DNA of 64,000 nucleotides from JANYHF01 sp031393505 (GTDB lineage: Bacteria; Pseudomonadota; Alphaproteobacteria; Rhizobiales; Hyphomicrobiaceae), in contig JANMVX010000081.1 of assembly GCA_031393505.1 (NCBI GenBank), positions 30,659-94,658 on the forward strand, written 5' to 3'. The translations under genes and the position numbers were made by a program. Positions 16,224 through 24,264 of the stretch are shown here, one piece after another. How positions within the stretch are numbered: position 1 is the stretch's first letter; the number at the start of each line of letters is the position of its first letter. The notes under the pieces are model-generated. The model did no database searches, was not told where the DNA came from, and was given only the letters and a program-made list of their open reading frames with translations.

Positions 16224-16310
16224 ATGTTTCGCGATATCATTCTTTGGATGGCCGGCGTTCCAATTGTTCTCATCGTGGTGTTGCATCTTGTGGGCGCCCT
16301 GAAGTATTAA
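16224..16310 (+). CDS. 28-residue membrane peptide
   Basis: ATG at 16224 with GGAGGT at 16212-16217, six bases upstream. The product starts MFRDIILWMAGVPIVLIVVL and ends in ALKY. It follows the membrane protein gene by 58 bases and is closed by a strong terminator, so it is probably the last gene of the EcfG-driven operon. Short peptides with a similar MxRDxxLWxxGxPI start are, as far as I can recall, frequent in rhizobial genomes. No function is known. Confidence 0.6.
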   Translation: MFRDIILWMAGVPIVLIVVLHLVGALKY

Positions 16311-16341
16311 CACACGCGACACACCGTAACTGTTCCTATCA

Positions 16342-16384
16342 AAAAGAGCGCCACGGTCTGATATCTGACCGTGGTGCTCTTTTG
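16342..16384. terminator. strong bidirectional terminator
   Basis: An 18-bp-class hairpin: the arm starting AAAAGAGCGCC near 16342 pairs with the arm ending GTGCTCTTTT at about 16384, with one G-U pair and an 8-base loop. It serves the convergent operons on both sides. Confidence 0.85.
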
Positions 16385-16430
16385 GTTTTAAACTCGTCCG
16401 TTCAATTGGCTCGGATCAAGGCAACAACTC

Positions 16431-16919
16431 TTACATCCTCACCTTTTTGTTCTCACCCATCTCAGGACGTGTCCCCGAAATTGCGGCTGCCGCCATCTTG
16501 ACGCTCGCCACCAGCGTGCCGGGGCCATCCCAATACTCTGCCAGCGACGGAACAACCTGCAGAATACGGATGTTCGGATCGTCCTTGCTGTCCCACCACG
16601 CGCGCGTCGCCAGCGACCACAGTTCAGCGATTTTCTCGCGATCATTGGAAACATCGGCCGCGCCGCTGACCGAGACGAAGGTTTGACCGCTGGTATCTGC
16701 AAAAGTTAGGCAGACAGTGTGATTGGCGTTGATCTCATCATCCTTGTGATTGCGCACATCGGTCAGGAAGAGAATGGCGCCGTCTTCCGGCCGGCAATGC
16801 GGACTCATCGGGCGGGCGCGCATGGCGCCCCCTGCGCCGTCATGCGTCACCAACATACAGAATGAGAATTGTTCAATCAGATCCCAGGCATTCTGAGTGT
16901 CGGCTTTGCGGGCCATCAT
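16431..16919 (-). CDS. pyridoxamine 5'-phosphate oxidase-like general stress protein
   Basis: A 162-residue flavin-binding split-barrel protein of the general stress protein 26 group. The pattern LIEQFSFCMLVTHDG, then RARPMSP, ILFLTDVRNHKDDEI and VCLTFADTSGQTFVSVSG is characteristic; FMN or F420 binding is likely. The ATG at 16919 overlaps the upstream gene's stop codon (ATGA), and a second ATG follows at once with better distance to GGGAGG. It is co-transcribed with the DUF883-like gene from the minus-strand EcfG box at 17507-17531. Confidence 0.85.
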   Translation of the reverse strand: MMARKADTQNAWDLIEQFSFCMLVTHDGAGGAMRARPMSPHCRPEDGAILFLTDVRNHKDDEINANHTVCLTFADTSGQTFVSVSGAADVSNDREKIAELWSLATRAWWDSKDDPNIRILQVVPSLAEYWDGPGTLVASVKMAAAAISGTRPEMGENKKVRM

Positions 16920-17455
16920 TTGCCTCCCATCGACGTGCGCAGCGAATTGAGCCAGGCGCCCGCCTTCTCCAACGCAGGTGAAAGCGACGACTTCGGATCG
17001 ATGGTGGAAATCTGCTCGACCAAGCGTTCAAAGGCCGAAGCCAGCGACGACAGCGTGGACGATTGAGCCACTGACTTTTGCATACCGTCAGTCATATGCA
17101 TAAGTTCAGCGCGCGATGTCGGGGGCGCCCAACTGGCCAACCGGGAGGTCGCGCGAGACGCACGCGGGGCCGAGGTAAGAACAATAGCAATACCGGCCCC
17201 GAGCAGCGTGGCCATGGCAACGGCCGCCATCGGATGAGTGCGGATGGTATCGCGCGCGGCCTCTAGGCCTTCATCGGCCAAGACCTTCGCTTGTGCCGAT
17301 CGCTCCTCGGCGACTTTGGTCACTTCGGCGACGATCACGCCGAGGTCCCGGCGCAATTCCTCCAAGACGGCGCGATGCTGCCCATCGCCATCCCGAGCAC
17401 TACCGAGTGACGGGTCCGTTGCATTCATCGCATCCAATCGATTGGGGGTCGGCAT
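16916..17455 (-). CDS. DUF883/YqjD-like membrane-anchored stress protein
   Basis: A 179-residue protein. Residues 25-72 are an amphipathic, charged helix with Ala/Glu/Arg repeats. Residues 74-92 (HPMAAVAMATLLGAGIAIVL) form one hydrophobic anchor directly behind a TIRTHP motif, the arrangement of ElaB/YqjD/DUF883 proteins, and a Ser-rich C-terminal helix follows. E. coli YqjD is a ribosome-associated inner-membrane protein of stationary phase. This one is about twice as long as typical members because of the C-terminal extension. It shares a divergent EcfG promoter region with two shorter DUF883-like genes. Confidence 0.7.
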   Translation of the reverse strand: MPTPNRLDAMNATDPSLGSARDGDGQHRAVLEELRRDLGVIVAEVTKVAEERSAQAKVLADEGLEAARDTIRTHPMAAVAMATLLGAGIAIVLTSAPRASRATSRLASWAPPTSRAELMHMTDGMQKSVAQSSTLSSLASAFERLVEQISTIDPKSSLSPALEKAGAWLNSLRTSMGGK

Positions 17456-17506
17456 GTCAGTTACTCCTTAGCGGTATAGCGGGAGATCATTCGGTCATCC
17501 GGGGTC

Positions 17507-17531
17507 AACGCCCAATCGGGTGATTGGTTCC
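17507..17531 (-). promoter_or_regulatory. EcfG-type promoter, minus strand
   Basis: On the minus strand GGAAC (17531-17527), 17 bases, GTT (17509-17507), followed after about 50 bases by the ATG at 17455. Confidence 0.82.
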
Positions 17532-17565
17532 TTCCCGAAATATCCGCAGCACGCCACAAATCTTT

Positions 17566-17590
17566 GGAACCAATTCGGCGCTCCGGCGTT
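17566..17590 (+). promoter_or_regulatory. EcfG-type promoter, plus strand
   Basis: GGAAC at 17566-17570, 17 bases, cGTT ending at 17590. It faces away from the minus-strand box 34 bases to the left. Confidence 0.82.
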
Positions 17591-17636
17591 TTGCGAGGCT
17601 AAGCGTTAATGAGCGCGCAACAGTAGGAGATGTGCG

Positions 17637-17924
17637 ATGGCGACGACCAGTCAAGACTATCAAGGCGCCAAATCGGCCTCGAACGGTGGCCAGACCAAAG
17701 AGGTCAAGGACGACATCGATGCCCTGCGCAGCGATATCGCCAGCCTCGCCAATTCGGTGAGCAAATTGGCCAGTGAAAAGTTCGGTGCGGTCGTGAGCGA
17801 TGCGGAGGCTATGGCGGGGCAAAGACTCGGCGACGTCGAGACCATGATCCGTAAGAGCCCAACCCAGTCGGCCCTAATCGCGGTCGGAGTCGGTTTTCTA
17901 TTCGGACTGGTCCTCACGCGTTAG
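17637..17924 (+). CDS. DUF883/YqjD-like small stress protein
   Basis: A 95-residue protein. Residues 20-70 are a charged helix (VKDDIDALRSDIASLANSVS) with heptad spacing, then MIRKSPTQSALIAVGVGFLFG leads into a single C-terminal anchor. This is the compact ElaB/YqjD layout with a membrane tail. It has AGGAG upstream of the ATG at 17637. It heads a transcript with the next one or two genes from the EcfG box at 17566. Confidence 0.8.
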   Translation: MATTSQDYQGAKSASNGGQTKEVKDDIDALRSDIASLANSVSKLASEKFGAVVSDAEAMAGQRLGDVETMIRKSPTQSALIAVGVGFLFGLVLTR

Positions 17925-17971
17925 GCGTAGCTGCAGTAGCAAAAAGTACACAGAGATAAGGAACACACATC

Positions 17972-18223
17972 ATGGCAACCATGAATGAGCACTTTGACAG
18001 CACCGCCAAAGCCGCCGGGGCAACAGCGCAAGACGTGCACGCGAGCGTATCCTCGATGGCCAGCGCTGCCGGTGAGGAAATCTCTCATGTTGCTGGACAG
18101 GCCCAACAGGTCGCGCACGAACAACTCGACCGTTTGGCCGACACGATCCGCCGCAAGCCCATTCAATCGACGGGCATCGCTGCTGGCATCGGTTTTCTGC
18201 TGGCGATGTTGGCGCGTCGCTAA
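17972..18223 (+). CDS. second DUF883/YqjD-like small stress protein
   Basis: An 83-residue protein with an N-terminal Ala-rich amphipathic helix, a LADTIRRKP motif at about 55-63 and a C-terminal hydrophobic anchor ending in LARR. It is similar in plan to the preceding gene, 47 bases away, and probably arose by tandem duplication. Together with the minus-strand gene at 16916 the window has three members of this family around one promoter region. Confidence 0.8.
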   Translation: MATMNEHFDSTAKAAGATAQDVHASVSSMASAAGEEISHVAGQAQQVAHEQLDRLADTIRRKPIQSTGIAAGIGFLLAMLARR

Positions 18224-18247
18224 GCCAACAACCATCAGGGGACTGCC

Positions 18248-18732
18248 ATGCTCGGCAATCTGTTTCTCTATGCCGCCAACCGCGCCACTCAGGGCGCGGT
18301 TGATAACGTCTCTCGCGCCGCGCCTCCTGGGGCGGCTTCGCGATCTTTTTAATGCTTACAGGGATCATATTCAGTTTGATCGTTGTGTTCTGGCTGCTGC
18401 AAGACCGGCTGGGCGCCACGTCGGCCGGTGTGATCATTGCGGCTCGGTGTTTTGTGGTCGGGTTGCTGTCGCTGTCCATGCCACACCTCCTGGATCAGAT
18501 CGAAGCCCAGGCCAAGAAGGCTCCTCCGGCGCCAACGCCGAACCCGGTCAGCGCGACGGCAGTTCAACAGGAAATGACGGACGTGGTCGACTATTTCGAA
18601 GCAGTCCGGGTGGTCGCAAGCGCTTTCCTGTTGGGCCCGGGAATGGCGAGGCGGCTCAAGCACCGGTGGCCTAGCGGCTGGTGCTTCAATTTGGTACCCA
18701 CGATGTCGTCATTCCCGCCTTCGTGTTCTTGA
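18248..18732 (+). pseudogene. membrane protein gene with apparent frameshift
   Basis: An ATG at 18248 (AGGGGA upstream) opens MLGNLFLYAANRATQGAV but the frame stops at 18352. Coding sense continues in another frame: just before the second ATG at 18352 that frame reads SWGGFAIFLM and goes on as LTGIIFSLIVVFWLL, with a second hydrophobic stretch and a charged tail to 18732. Joining the frames around 18316-18324 (CGCGCCGCGCC) gives one plausible 150-residue two-span membrane protein. The frames overlap as TAATG, so coupled translation of two pieces is also conceivable. I favour a two-base insertion or one-base deletion. Confidence 0.5.
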
Positions 18733-19036
18733 GCCAAGAGATGGCGGCCGTCGTGTCAGGCGCAACGCGTACCTCGACAAGCGCCATGATCACGTTGCCC
18801 GCGCCGGGCTCTTGGCGAGGAGTTATCGCGACAACCATAAAAGGCGAGCCACCCCGAAAGCCCCGCCCTCGCGCCCCGGCAGTTTGGCTTTTCTTGCGCC
18901 GCATGGAGATGAGAGCTTGGGTGCGATCCACTGCTACCGTCACCGAGGCCCGCGTCTGTCGTGTGCGCAGGGGTGTCGTCTGAAAAAATTCGCAGCTGAA
19001 AACTCAACGAAATTAGTGACAGTAAAAGCTTGTTGG
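18733..19036. other. intergenic stretch before tRNA-Asn
   Basis: Open frames on both strands here lack ribosome-binding sites and domain similarity. I see no gene, promoter box of the EcfG type, or clear terminator. Confidence 0.45.
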
Positions 19037-19108
19037 CTCCCCGGGATGGATTCGAACCACCGACCAAGCGGTTAACAGCCGCTTGCTCTACCACTGAGCT
19101 ACCGGGGA
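19037..19108 (-). tRNA. tRNA-Asn (GTT)
   Basis: On the minus strand the cloverleaf is complete: acceptor arm TCCCCGG/CCGGGGA with discriminator G, D-arm GCTC/GAGC, anticodon loop CTGTTAA giving anticodon GTT, and T-arm GGTGG-TTCGAAT-CCATC. CCA is not encoded. It marks the right edge of the stress island. Confidence 0.95.
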
Positions 19109-19280
19109 ATACCAGTGCGCAACGGGAAACGCGCTGAGGCGTTCCGTTGGCGGCAGCGTCGTATAGCGCAACGAAAGTAAAGAATCCATAGCTTCGCGGT
19201 TCGAACCCGCAGCTTTTTGAAATTCGCTCACTTTTTTACTGAAATTACCGCATTTTACATGCATTTTTTGCACTATTTTC

Positions 19281-20045
19281 TCACTGTTTTCGCAAGTCCT
19301 GCCAGCTTTTTGGCGTGTGGCAGGTGGCGCAGCGCGGGCCAAGTTTGGCGCGGTGTATGTCGTCTTGACGATGGCAACCGACGCAGGTTGTAGGTAAGCC
19401 GACAAAGCGCGGGCCGGCGTGGCAGGCATGGCACTCGGCCTGCTTGTGGGCGCCCACCAGCGGCCACAGCAGATGCGGCCAGGGCGTGGTCTTGGTCCAG
19501 CGTTCGGTGACATGGCATTTTGCGCACGTAGGGCCGAGCTGGCCCTTATGCGGATCGTCCTTGGCGTGGCAGGCGACGCACTCGATCTTGGCCGCCCGGA
19601 ACGCCGCTTTTGGCGCATGGCAGCGCCCGCAGGCGACGCCGATATGGGCGCCGGTCAAGGCAAACTCCGTGGCACCGTGGTCGAACAGTTCCGGCGTCGA
19701 GAAGATGATGCTGGCGTCGCGCCCACGATGCTCGGCGTGGCAGCTGCGGCATGGCGATCCAATCACTTCGGCGCTGCGGCCATGGAAGTGCGTGTGGGTC
19801 GCGGCGTCAGCGGCGATGTCCTTGTGGCACGCGAGGCAAAGCGGACTCTGCGCCTCGCGGGAAAACGCGCGGTGGCAGTTCGTGCACGTCGCTTCAAGCT
19901 TGGCGTGCGCGCTCGACAAGGGGCCGGGCACCACCATGCGCTCGATCAGGTTTTGCGCGCTGGCGTCCCGGGCCATGAAACATAGCCCCAGAGCCGCGAA
20001 GACCGTGAGGTATCGCCAGAACACGCAGGTTCTCAGCTCCCTCAA
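19281..20045 (-). CDS. nine-haem c-type cytochrome
   Basis: A 254-residue exported protein with a hydrophobic signal segment (residues 10-28, ending ASA) and nine CxxCH haem-binding motifs (CTNCH, CLACH, CRSCH, CGRCH, CVACH, CAKCH, CHACH, CVGCH, CATCH). Extra His residues between the motifs could be distal ligands. The spacing resembles the cytochrome c3/c7 multihaem class, used as periplasmic electron conduits. The start ATG overlaps the stop of the upstream membrane gene by 4 bases, so the two products are made together. Partner reductase or terminal acceptor is not visible in the window. Confidence 0.88.
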   Translation of the reverse strand: MRELRTCVFWRYLTVFAALGLCFMARDASAQNLIERMVVPGPLSSAHAKLEATCTNCHRAFSREAQSPLCLACHKDIAADAATHTHFHGRSAEVIGSPCRSCHAEHRGRDASIIFSTPELFDHGATEFALTGAHIGVACGRCHAPKAAFRAAKIECVACHAKDDPHKGQLGPTCAKCHVTERWTKTTPWPHLLWPLVGAHKQAECHACHAGPRFVGLPTTCVGCHRQDDIHRAKLGPRCATCHTPKSWQDLRKQ

Positions 20046-21019
20046 TAGAAATGCACCGCAACGATGTGCACGATGACGCTGAGCGCCATGACGACGAACA
20101 GGGGCACGTGCAGATAATGCCAGGCGCTGAACATCCGCTCAAAGAGGATAAGTCGTGCGGCGGCTGAAACGGCTGCAAAATAGGCCTCAAGATGCTCGCG
20201 GGCGGCGCGGTGCCAAGCCTTGCGCTGCTTCGGCTTGAGGCCGAAGCGGCGCGATTCGGCATCGATGAAGCGGCGCGTGTCGCGGGCGACGTGGCGGCGT
20301 ACGCTGCTGGCTTGCCAGGACAGCGTGACGGATTGGCGGATGGCGCCGAATGGCCCGCGCACCTGCACGCGCGCCATTTCCTCCAGCTGCGTCAGCTCGG
20401 ACCAAACGGGGGACCCCTGTGGAAGATCGCCGCCCAGCGCCAGCCGCATGTCCGCTGTATGCGACGTCATTTCCGAAAGCTCGGCGCGCCGTCCGTACAG
20501 GCCCTTTTGCAACTGGCCGTACAAATACCGCCCGACAATACCGCTGCCGGCCACGAACAGCATGGTGATGAGCGCGACGTTGCTGTTGAAGGCGCCGAGC
20601 TGGAAACCGGCGTGGAACAGGATGATGGCCGGGCCGAGCACGCCAAAAAACATGTGGGCGCTGAACCATCCGGAGGTGGAGCCGAAGTTGCGCCAGGAGC
20701 GGACGTATTTGCGCATCGGATAGCCGAGCACGGCAAGTATTGTCAGCCCACCGACGATGCCAAGCCAATAGCCGAGCCCCTTGCCGGGCGTCAGCCCCGA
20801 GGCGTCATGCGTAAACCAGCCGGCGATCAGCGCGGCGGTGACGGCCAGCGCGATGGCGCCCGACACCCAGGCGTTCAGACGATTTGAGCGCGGCGCGGTG
20901 GATTTTGGCGCGGGAGCGGCGGAGGGCCGCGCCGGGCGCGGTTCTGCCGCCGACCGGCGGCCGTCCAGCGATGGCTCCAGTGCGCGGCTGTCCGCCAAGC
21001 TGGATGCGCGAAAACTCAT
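20042..21019 (-). CDS. membrane diheme b-type cytochrome-like protein
   Basis: A 325-residue protein from the ATG at 21019. The first 48 residues are Ala/Pro/Arg-rich. Helices lie at about 50-70, 83-100, 116-141, 147-166 and 298-323. Two helices carry the spacing H-x13-H: His122/His136 and His304/His318, which in ferric-reductase and cytochrome b families hold two stacked b haems across the membrane. A charged, soluble segment (about 170-295) separates them. Coupled to the nine-haem cytochrome gene, it is probably the quinol- or cytosol-facing half of a transmembrane electron pathway. Haem binding is inferred from the His spacing. Confidence 0.75.
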   Translation of the reverse strand: MSFRASSLADSRALEPSLDGRRSAAEPRPARPSAAPAPKSTAPRSNRLNAWVSGAIALAVTAALIAGWFTHDASGLTPGKGLGYWLGIVGGLTILAVLGYPMRKYVRSWRNFGSTSGWFSAHMFFGVLGPAIILFHAGFQLGAFNSNVALITMLFVAGSGIVGRYLYGQLQKGLYGRRAELSEMTSHTADMRLALGGDLPQGSPVWSELTQLEEMARVQVRGPFGAIRQSVTLSWQASSVRRHVARDTRRFIDAESRRFGLKPKQRKAWHRAAREHLEAYFAAVSAAARLILFERMFSAWHYLHVPLFVVMALSVIVHIVAVHFY

Positions 21020-21253
21020 GCTGCCCCGTCTCCGTAAGGTCCGCGTGGGGACCAGGTCCCCCGACCGCCGACATAGGTCAGCCCGATTCGGGGCCGACAC
21101 TGTGCGCTTGGCGGGCACTAACGCGAGCCAAATCCGGCCATTTCTTGACGATGCCTCGCACGGCCGCCGTGTTGGGTGGTTGGGAATAAATGCGCCGCCG
21201 GATCCGTTGCGATGGCCTCGTCTAGGCCCGCGACGCAACTTGTAGGACGACCG

Positions 21254-22189
21254 ATGACACGCTTGATCCATGGCCTCGGAGTGATGATTTTCGTGCTGAC
21301 GGCCAGGCCGCAGATGGCAAATGCCGCCGACCCCGATTTGAGCCTGATCCGGGCGGCCAAATCCGGCGACGTCGAAGCGGCGCAAAAAGCCTTGGCGGCC
21401 GGCGCCAATCCGAACCGCGTGAATTTCGCCGGCGATACGGCGCTGATCCACGCCGCCCGCACTGGCCATGGCAGCGTGGCCAAGCTGCTGCTGGCGGGTG
21501 ACCTCAACCTGGAGGCGCGCAACCGCGATGGCGAGACAGCGCTGCTGACGGCCGCGCGCGCCTGCGCCGGCGGAGTGGTGAAACTGCTCATCGAGGCCCA
21601 TGCTGATAGTGGCGTGACGGATGGCGCGGGGCGCAACGCCCTGATGCTGGCCGCCGACCGCTGCGGGGCGGCCGTGGTGCAGCAGCTGATCCCGGTGACG
21701 CGCGAGCTCAACGCCAAGGATAAAGAGGGGTGGACAGCGCTTTGGCATGCCGCCGACCGCGTCAATAACGCGAGTTTCGGCGCGCTGCTGGACGCCAACG
21801 CCGATACCGCGACGGCACCGCCCGGTCGTCGCAACCTGCTGTGGCAGGCGGTGGAACGGCAACAGTCCGGACTGGTCGATCAGCTGCTCTCCCGCCATAC
21901 TCCCATCGATGCCGTCACCGATACCGGCAGCACACTGCTCATGTTGGCGGCTCGCTGTGGGGATGTGGGGATCGTGCGGGCGATTTTGAAGGGGGGTGCC
22001 GATCCCAACCAGCGCAACGGGCTTGGCCAGACGGCGCTGATGCTGGCGGCGGCGGCCGGAAAGCGCGAAGCCGTCGCCGCGCTGCTGGAGGCCAAGGCCG
22101 ATCCCGCCTTGCGCGACAAACGCAAGGAGACTGCTCTCGACATAGCAAAGGCGACCGGGGCCGAAGCCGTGGTCGCCTTGCTGCAATAG
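21254..22189 (+). CDS. secreted ankyrin-repeat protein
   Basis: A 311-residue protein with a signal peptide (residues 1-26, cleavage near ANAAD) and about eight ankyrin repeats filling the rest, each with a GxTALxxAA-type core (for example GDTALIHAARTGH, GQTALMLAAAAGK). The ATG at 21254 has AGGA upstream and starts the signal peptide. Periplasmic ankyrin proteins usually act as protein-binding scaffolds, sometimes protecting haem enzymes such as catalase. It is divergent from the cytochrome pair, so a role alongside it is possible but unproven. Confidence 0.82.
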   Translation: MTRLIHGLGVMIFVLTARPQMANAADPDLSLIRAAKSGDVEAAQKALAAGANPNRVNFAGDTALIHAARTGHGSVAKLLLAGDLNLEARNRDGETALLTAARACAGGVVKLLIEAHADSGVTDGAGRNALMLAADRCGAAVVQQLIPVTRELNAKDKEGWTALWHAADRVNNASFGALLDANADTATAPPGRRNLLWQAVERQQSGLVDQLLSRHTPIDAVTDTGSTLLMLAARCGDVGIVRAILKGGADPNQRNGLGQTALMLAAAAGKREAVAALLEAKADPALRDKRKETALDIAKATGAEAVVALLQ

Positions 22190-22233
22190 ACCTGGACGGC
22201 AATAAAAATGGGGTGCGAACGCCCTGGGGCCGC

Positions 22234-22264
22234 GTCAGGCGAATGGTCTGGAGGTTCGCCTGAC
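22234..22264. repeat. inverted repeat behind the ankyrin gene
   Basis: GTCAGGCGAA at 22234-22243 and its complement at 22255-22264, loop 11. It may end the ankyrin transcript although no T run follows. Confidence 0.5.
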
Positions 22265-22298
22265 GTGCAGTTGGGACCAGGGCGCTCACACGCCAGTT

Positions 22299-22336
22299 CC
22301 GCAAGGCGCCTTAGGCTGGGAGGCGGCGCCTTGCGG
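22299..22336. terminator. hairpin 3' of amtB
   Basis: A perfect 12-bp stem (22299-22310 with 22325-22336, loop 14) just past the amtB stop codon. No long T run; probably a terminator or 3'-stabilising hairpin. Confidence 0.5.
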
Positions 22337-22351
22337 GAAACGGTGTCTGAC

Positions 22352-23818
22352 TTATGCGCTATAAGCGCGCTCGCCGTGATCGACCAGGTCGAGGCCTTCG
22401 CGCTCCTCATCGGGCGCGGCGCGCAGACCGATCGTGACGTCGATCAGCTTGTAGAAGATCGCTGAGCCGATGCCGGACCACAGCAGCACTGAGGCCACGG
22501 CCTTGAACTGCACCCACAGCTGCGTCGCCATGTTGTAGTTTCCGACCAGGTCCTTGGCGGTGTAGTCGGTGAGACCGGTGCCGCCTAGATAAGGAGCGAC
22601 CAGAATGCCGGTCATCATGGCGCCGAAGATGCCGCCGATGCAGTGCACGCCGAACACGTCGAGTGCGTCGTCGTAGCCAAAGTTGTTCTTCACGGTTGAG
22701 ACGAAGAACAGGCAGAGCGGGCTGACCAGGAGGCCGAGCACGATGGCGCCCATGGGGCCAGCGTAACCGGAGGCGGGCGTGACGGCGACGAGACCGGCGA
22801 CCGCGCCCGACGCCATGCCGAGCATGGATGGCTTGCCCTTGAACATCCACTCAAAGACCATCCAGGACAGCGCCGCGGCGGCGGTGGCGACCATGGTGTT
22901 GACGAAGGCCAGGGCAGTGATGCCGTTGGCTTCCAGGTTGGAGCCCGCGTTGAAGCCGAACCAGCCGACCCACAAGAGGCAGGCGCCGATCATGGTCATG
23001 GTCAGCGAGTGGGGCGAAAGGGCTTCCTTGCCGTAGCCGATGCGCTTGCCGAGCAGCATGGCGCCAACCAGGCCCGCGATGCCGGCGTTGATGTGCACGA
23101 CCGTGCCGCCAGCGAAGTCGAGCGCGCCGATCGACCACAGCCAGCCTGCGCCGGCCATGATGCCGTCCAGCTTTTCCTGCGCGACCTTCTTGGCGGCGTC
23201 ATCGGCGGCGGCGGCCAAAGCCTTGGCGGCGTTGACGATGTCGTCCGGCGTCGGCGTGGCCCAGACCCAATGAGCGATCGGGAAGTAGATGAAGGTGGCC
23301 CACAGGAACATGAACACGACCACCGCCGAGAACTTCATGCGCTCGGCGAAGGCGCCGATGATGAGAGCGGGCGTGATCATGGCGAAGGTCATTTGGAAGA
23401 CCATGTAGACCAGCTCGGGGATGTAGACGCCCGGCGAAAAGGTCGGCCAGATCGAGGAGGGCGTGACGCCCCGCAGGAAGGCCTTGCCGAAGCTGCCGAT
23501 GTATCCGGGATAGGGGCCGACGTTGTCGCCGAGAGCAATCGAGTAGCCGTAGGCAACCCACAGGATGCCGACCATCGAAACGATCATGAACACCTGGGTC
23601 AGCACCGAGAGCATGTTCTTGGAGCGGACCAATCCGCCATAGAACAGGCCGAGGCCCGGAATCGACATCATCAGCACCAGCGCGGTGGAGACGAGCATCC
23701 AGGCCGTGTCGCCCTTGTTGGGCACGGGCGCATCGGCCGCGAGCGCTGGCATGGCGCTCAGCGCCAGCAGCGTTAGGGCGACGGCCCAGGTTGACGTCTT
23801 GGTTAGACTAGACTGCAT
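22352..23818 (-). CDS. amtB: ammonium transporter AmtB
   Basis: A 488-residue inner-membrane ammonium channel. A signal peptide (residues 1-27, ALAAD) is followed by the eleven-helix Amt core with landmarks GLFYGGLVRSKN, the conserved AGxxVHINAGIAGL region, GWFGFNAGSN and DVFGVHCIGGIFG, which contain the twin pore His and the NH4-binding region. An insertion rich in Ala and Lys (about residues 190-220) extends a periplasmic loop. It follows glnK by 46 bases, the usual coupling with its PII regulator, and is expressed from the sigma-54 promoter upstream of glnK. Confidence 0.95.
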   Translation of the reverse strand: MQSSLTKTSTWAVALTLLALSAMPALAADAPVPNKGDTAWMLVSTALVLMMSIPGLGLFYGGLVRSKNMLSVLTQVFMIVSMVGILWVAYGYSIALGDNVGPYPGYIGSFGKAFLRGVTPSSIWPTFSPGVYIPELVYMVFQMTFAMITPALIIGAFAERMKFSAVVVFMFLWATFIYFPIAHWVWATPTPDDIVNAAKALAAAADDAAKKVAQEKLDGIMAGAGWLWSIGALDFAGGTVVHINAGIAGLVGAMLLGKRIGYGKEALSPHSLTMTMIGACLLWVGWFGFNAGSNLEANGITALAFVNTMVATAAAALSWMVFEWMFKGKPSMLGMASGAVAGLVAVTPASGYAGPMGAIVLGLLVSPLCLFFVSTVKNNFGYDDALDVFGVHCIGGIFGAMMTGILVAPYLGGTGLTDYTAKDLVGNYNMATQLWVQFKAVASVLLWSGIGSAIFYKLIDVTIGLRAAPDEEREGLDLVDHGERAYSA

Positions 23819-23864
23819 TTTGACAATTCCCCGTAAGGTCCGATGAAAGTATTGGCTGCCGCGC

Positions 23865-24203
23865 CTAAATGGCGTTGTTGTCGGTCTCGCCGGTGCGGAT
23901 GCGCAGCGTGTGGGCGACGTCGGTGACGAAGATCTTGCCATCGCCGATCTGGCCGGTGCGGGCGGCCTTGGCGATGGCGGCCACGGCGGCGTCGACGCGG
24001 TCGGTCTGCACCACCACTTCGATCTTCACTTTGGGCACGAAGTTGACAGTGTATTCGGCGCCGCGATAGATTTCCTTGTGGCCCTTCTGGCGGCCGTAGC
24101 CCTTCACTTCCGTCACCGTCATGCCCTCGAGCCCGAGCGCCACCAGGGCCTCGCGCACTTCGTCGAGCTTGAACGGCTTGATGATCGCCATCACGAGTTT
24201 CAT
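23865..24203 (-). CDS. glnK: nitrogen regulatory PII protein GlnK
   Basis: A 112-residue trimeric signalling protein beginning MKLVMAIIKPFKLDEVREAL. The T-loop with the uridylylated Tyr is present (GYGRQKGHKEIYRGAEY), as is the C-terminal GKIFVTDV segment. GlnK senses 2-oxoglutarate and ATP/ADP and closes AmtB when nitrogen is plentiful. Gene order glnK-amtB is the classical one. The ATG at 24203 is supported by family length; an upstream extension would cross the sigma-54 promoter. Confidence 0.96.
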   Translation of the reverse strand: MKLVMAIIKPFKLDEVREALVALGLEGMTVTEVKGYGRQKGHKEIYRGAEYTVNFVPKVKIEVVVQTDRVDAAVAAIAKAARTGQIGDGKIFVTDVAHTLRIRTGETDNNAI

Positions 24204-24264
24204 GCTGTCACCTCGCTGCATTGCAACAAAATTGCTGCGGCGCGTGCCGCACGGTAAATTGTTA

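Noticed and set aside
18686..18943. 85-codon minus-strand frame before tRNA-Asn
   Set aside because: No Shine-Dalgarno or domain; high-GC frames of this length occur by chance in the region.
19190..19215. GGTTCGAACCC near tRNA-Asn, like a tRNA T-arm
   Set aside because: TTCGAA is self-complementary and the flanks do not form a 5-bp stem or match the tRNA 3' end, so neither a tRNA fragment nor an attachment site is supported.
21020..22186. Long minus-strand extension of the b-type cytochrome frame through the ankyrin gene
   Set aside because: The frame is open only because of GC bias; protein similarity and signal peptide support the ankyrin gene on the plus strand, and the membrane protein starts well at 21019.
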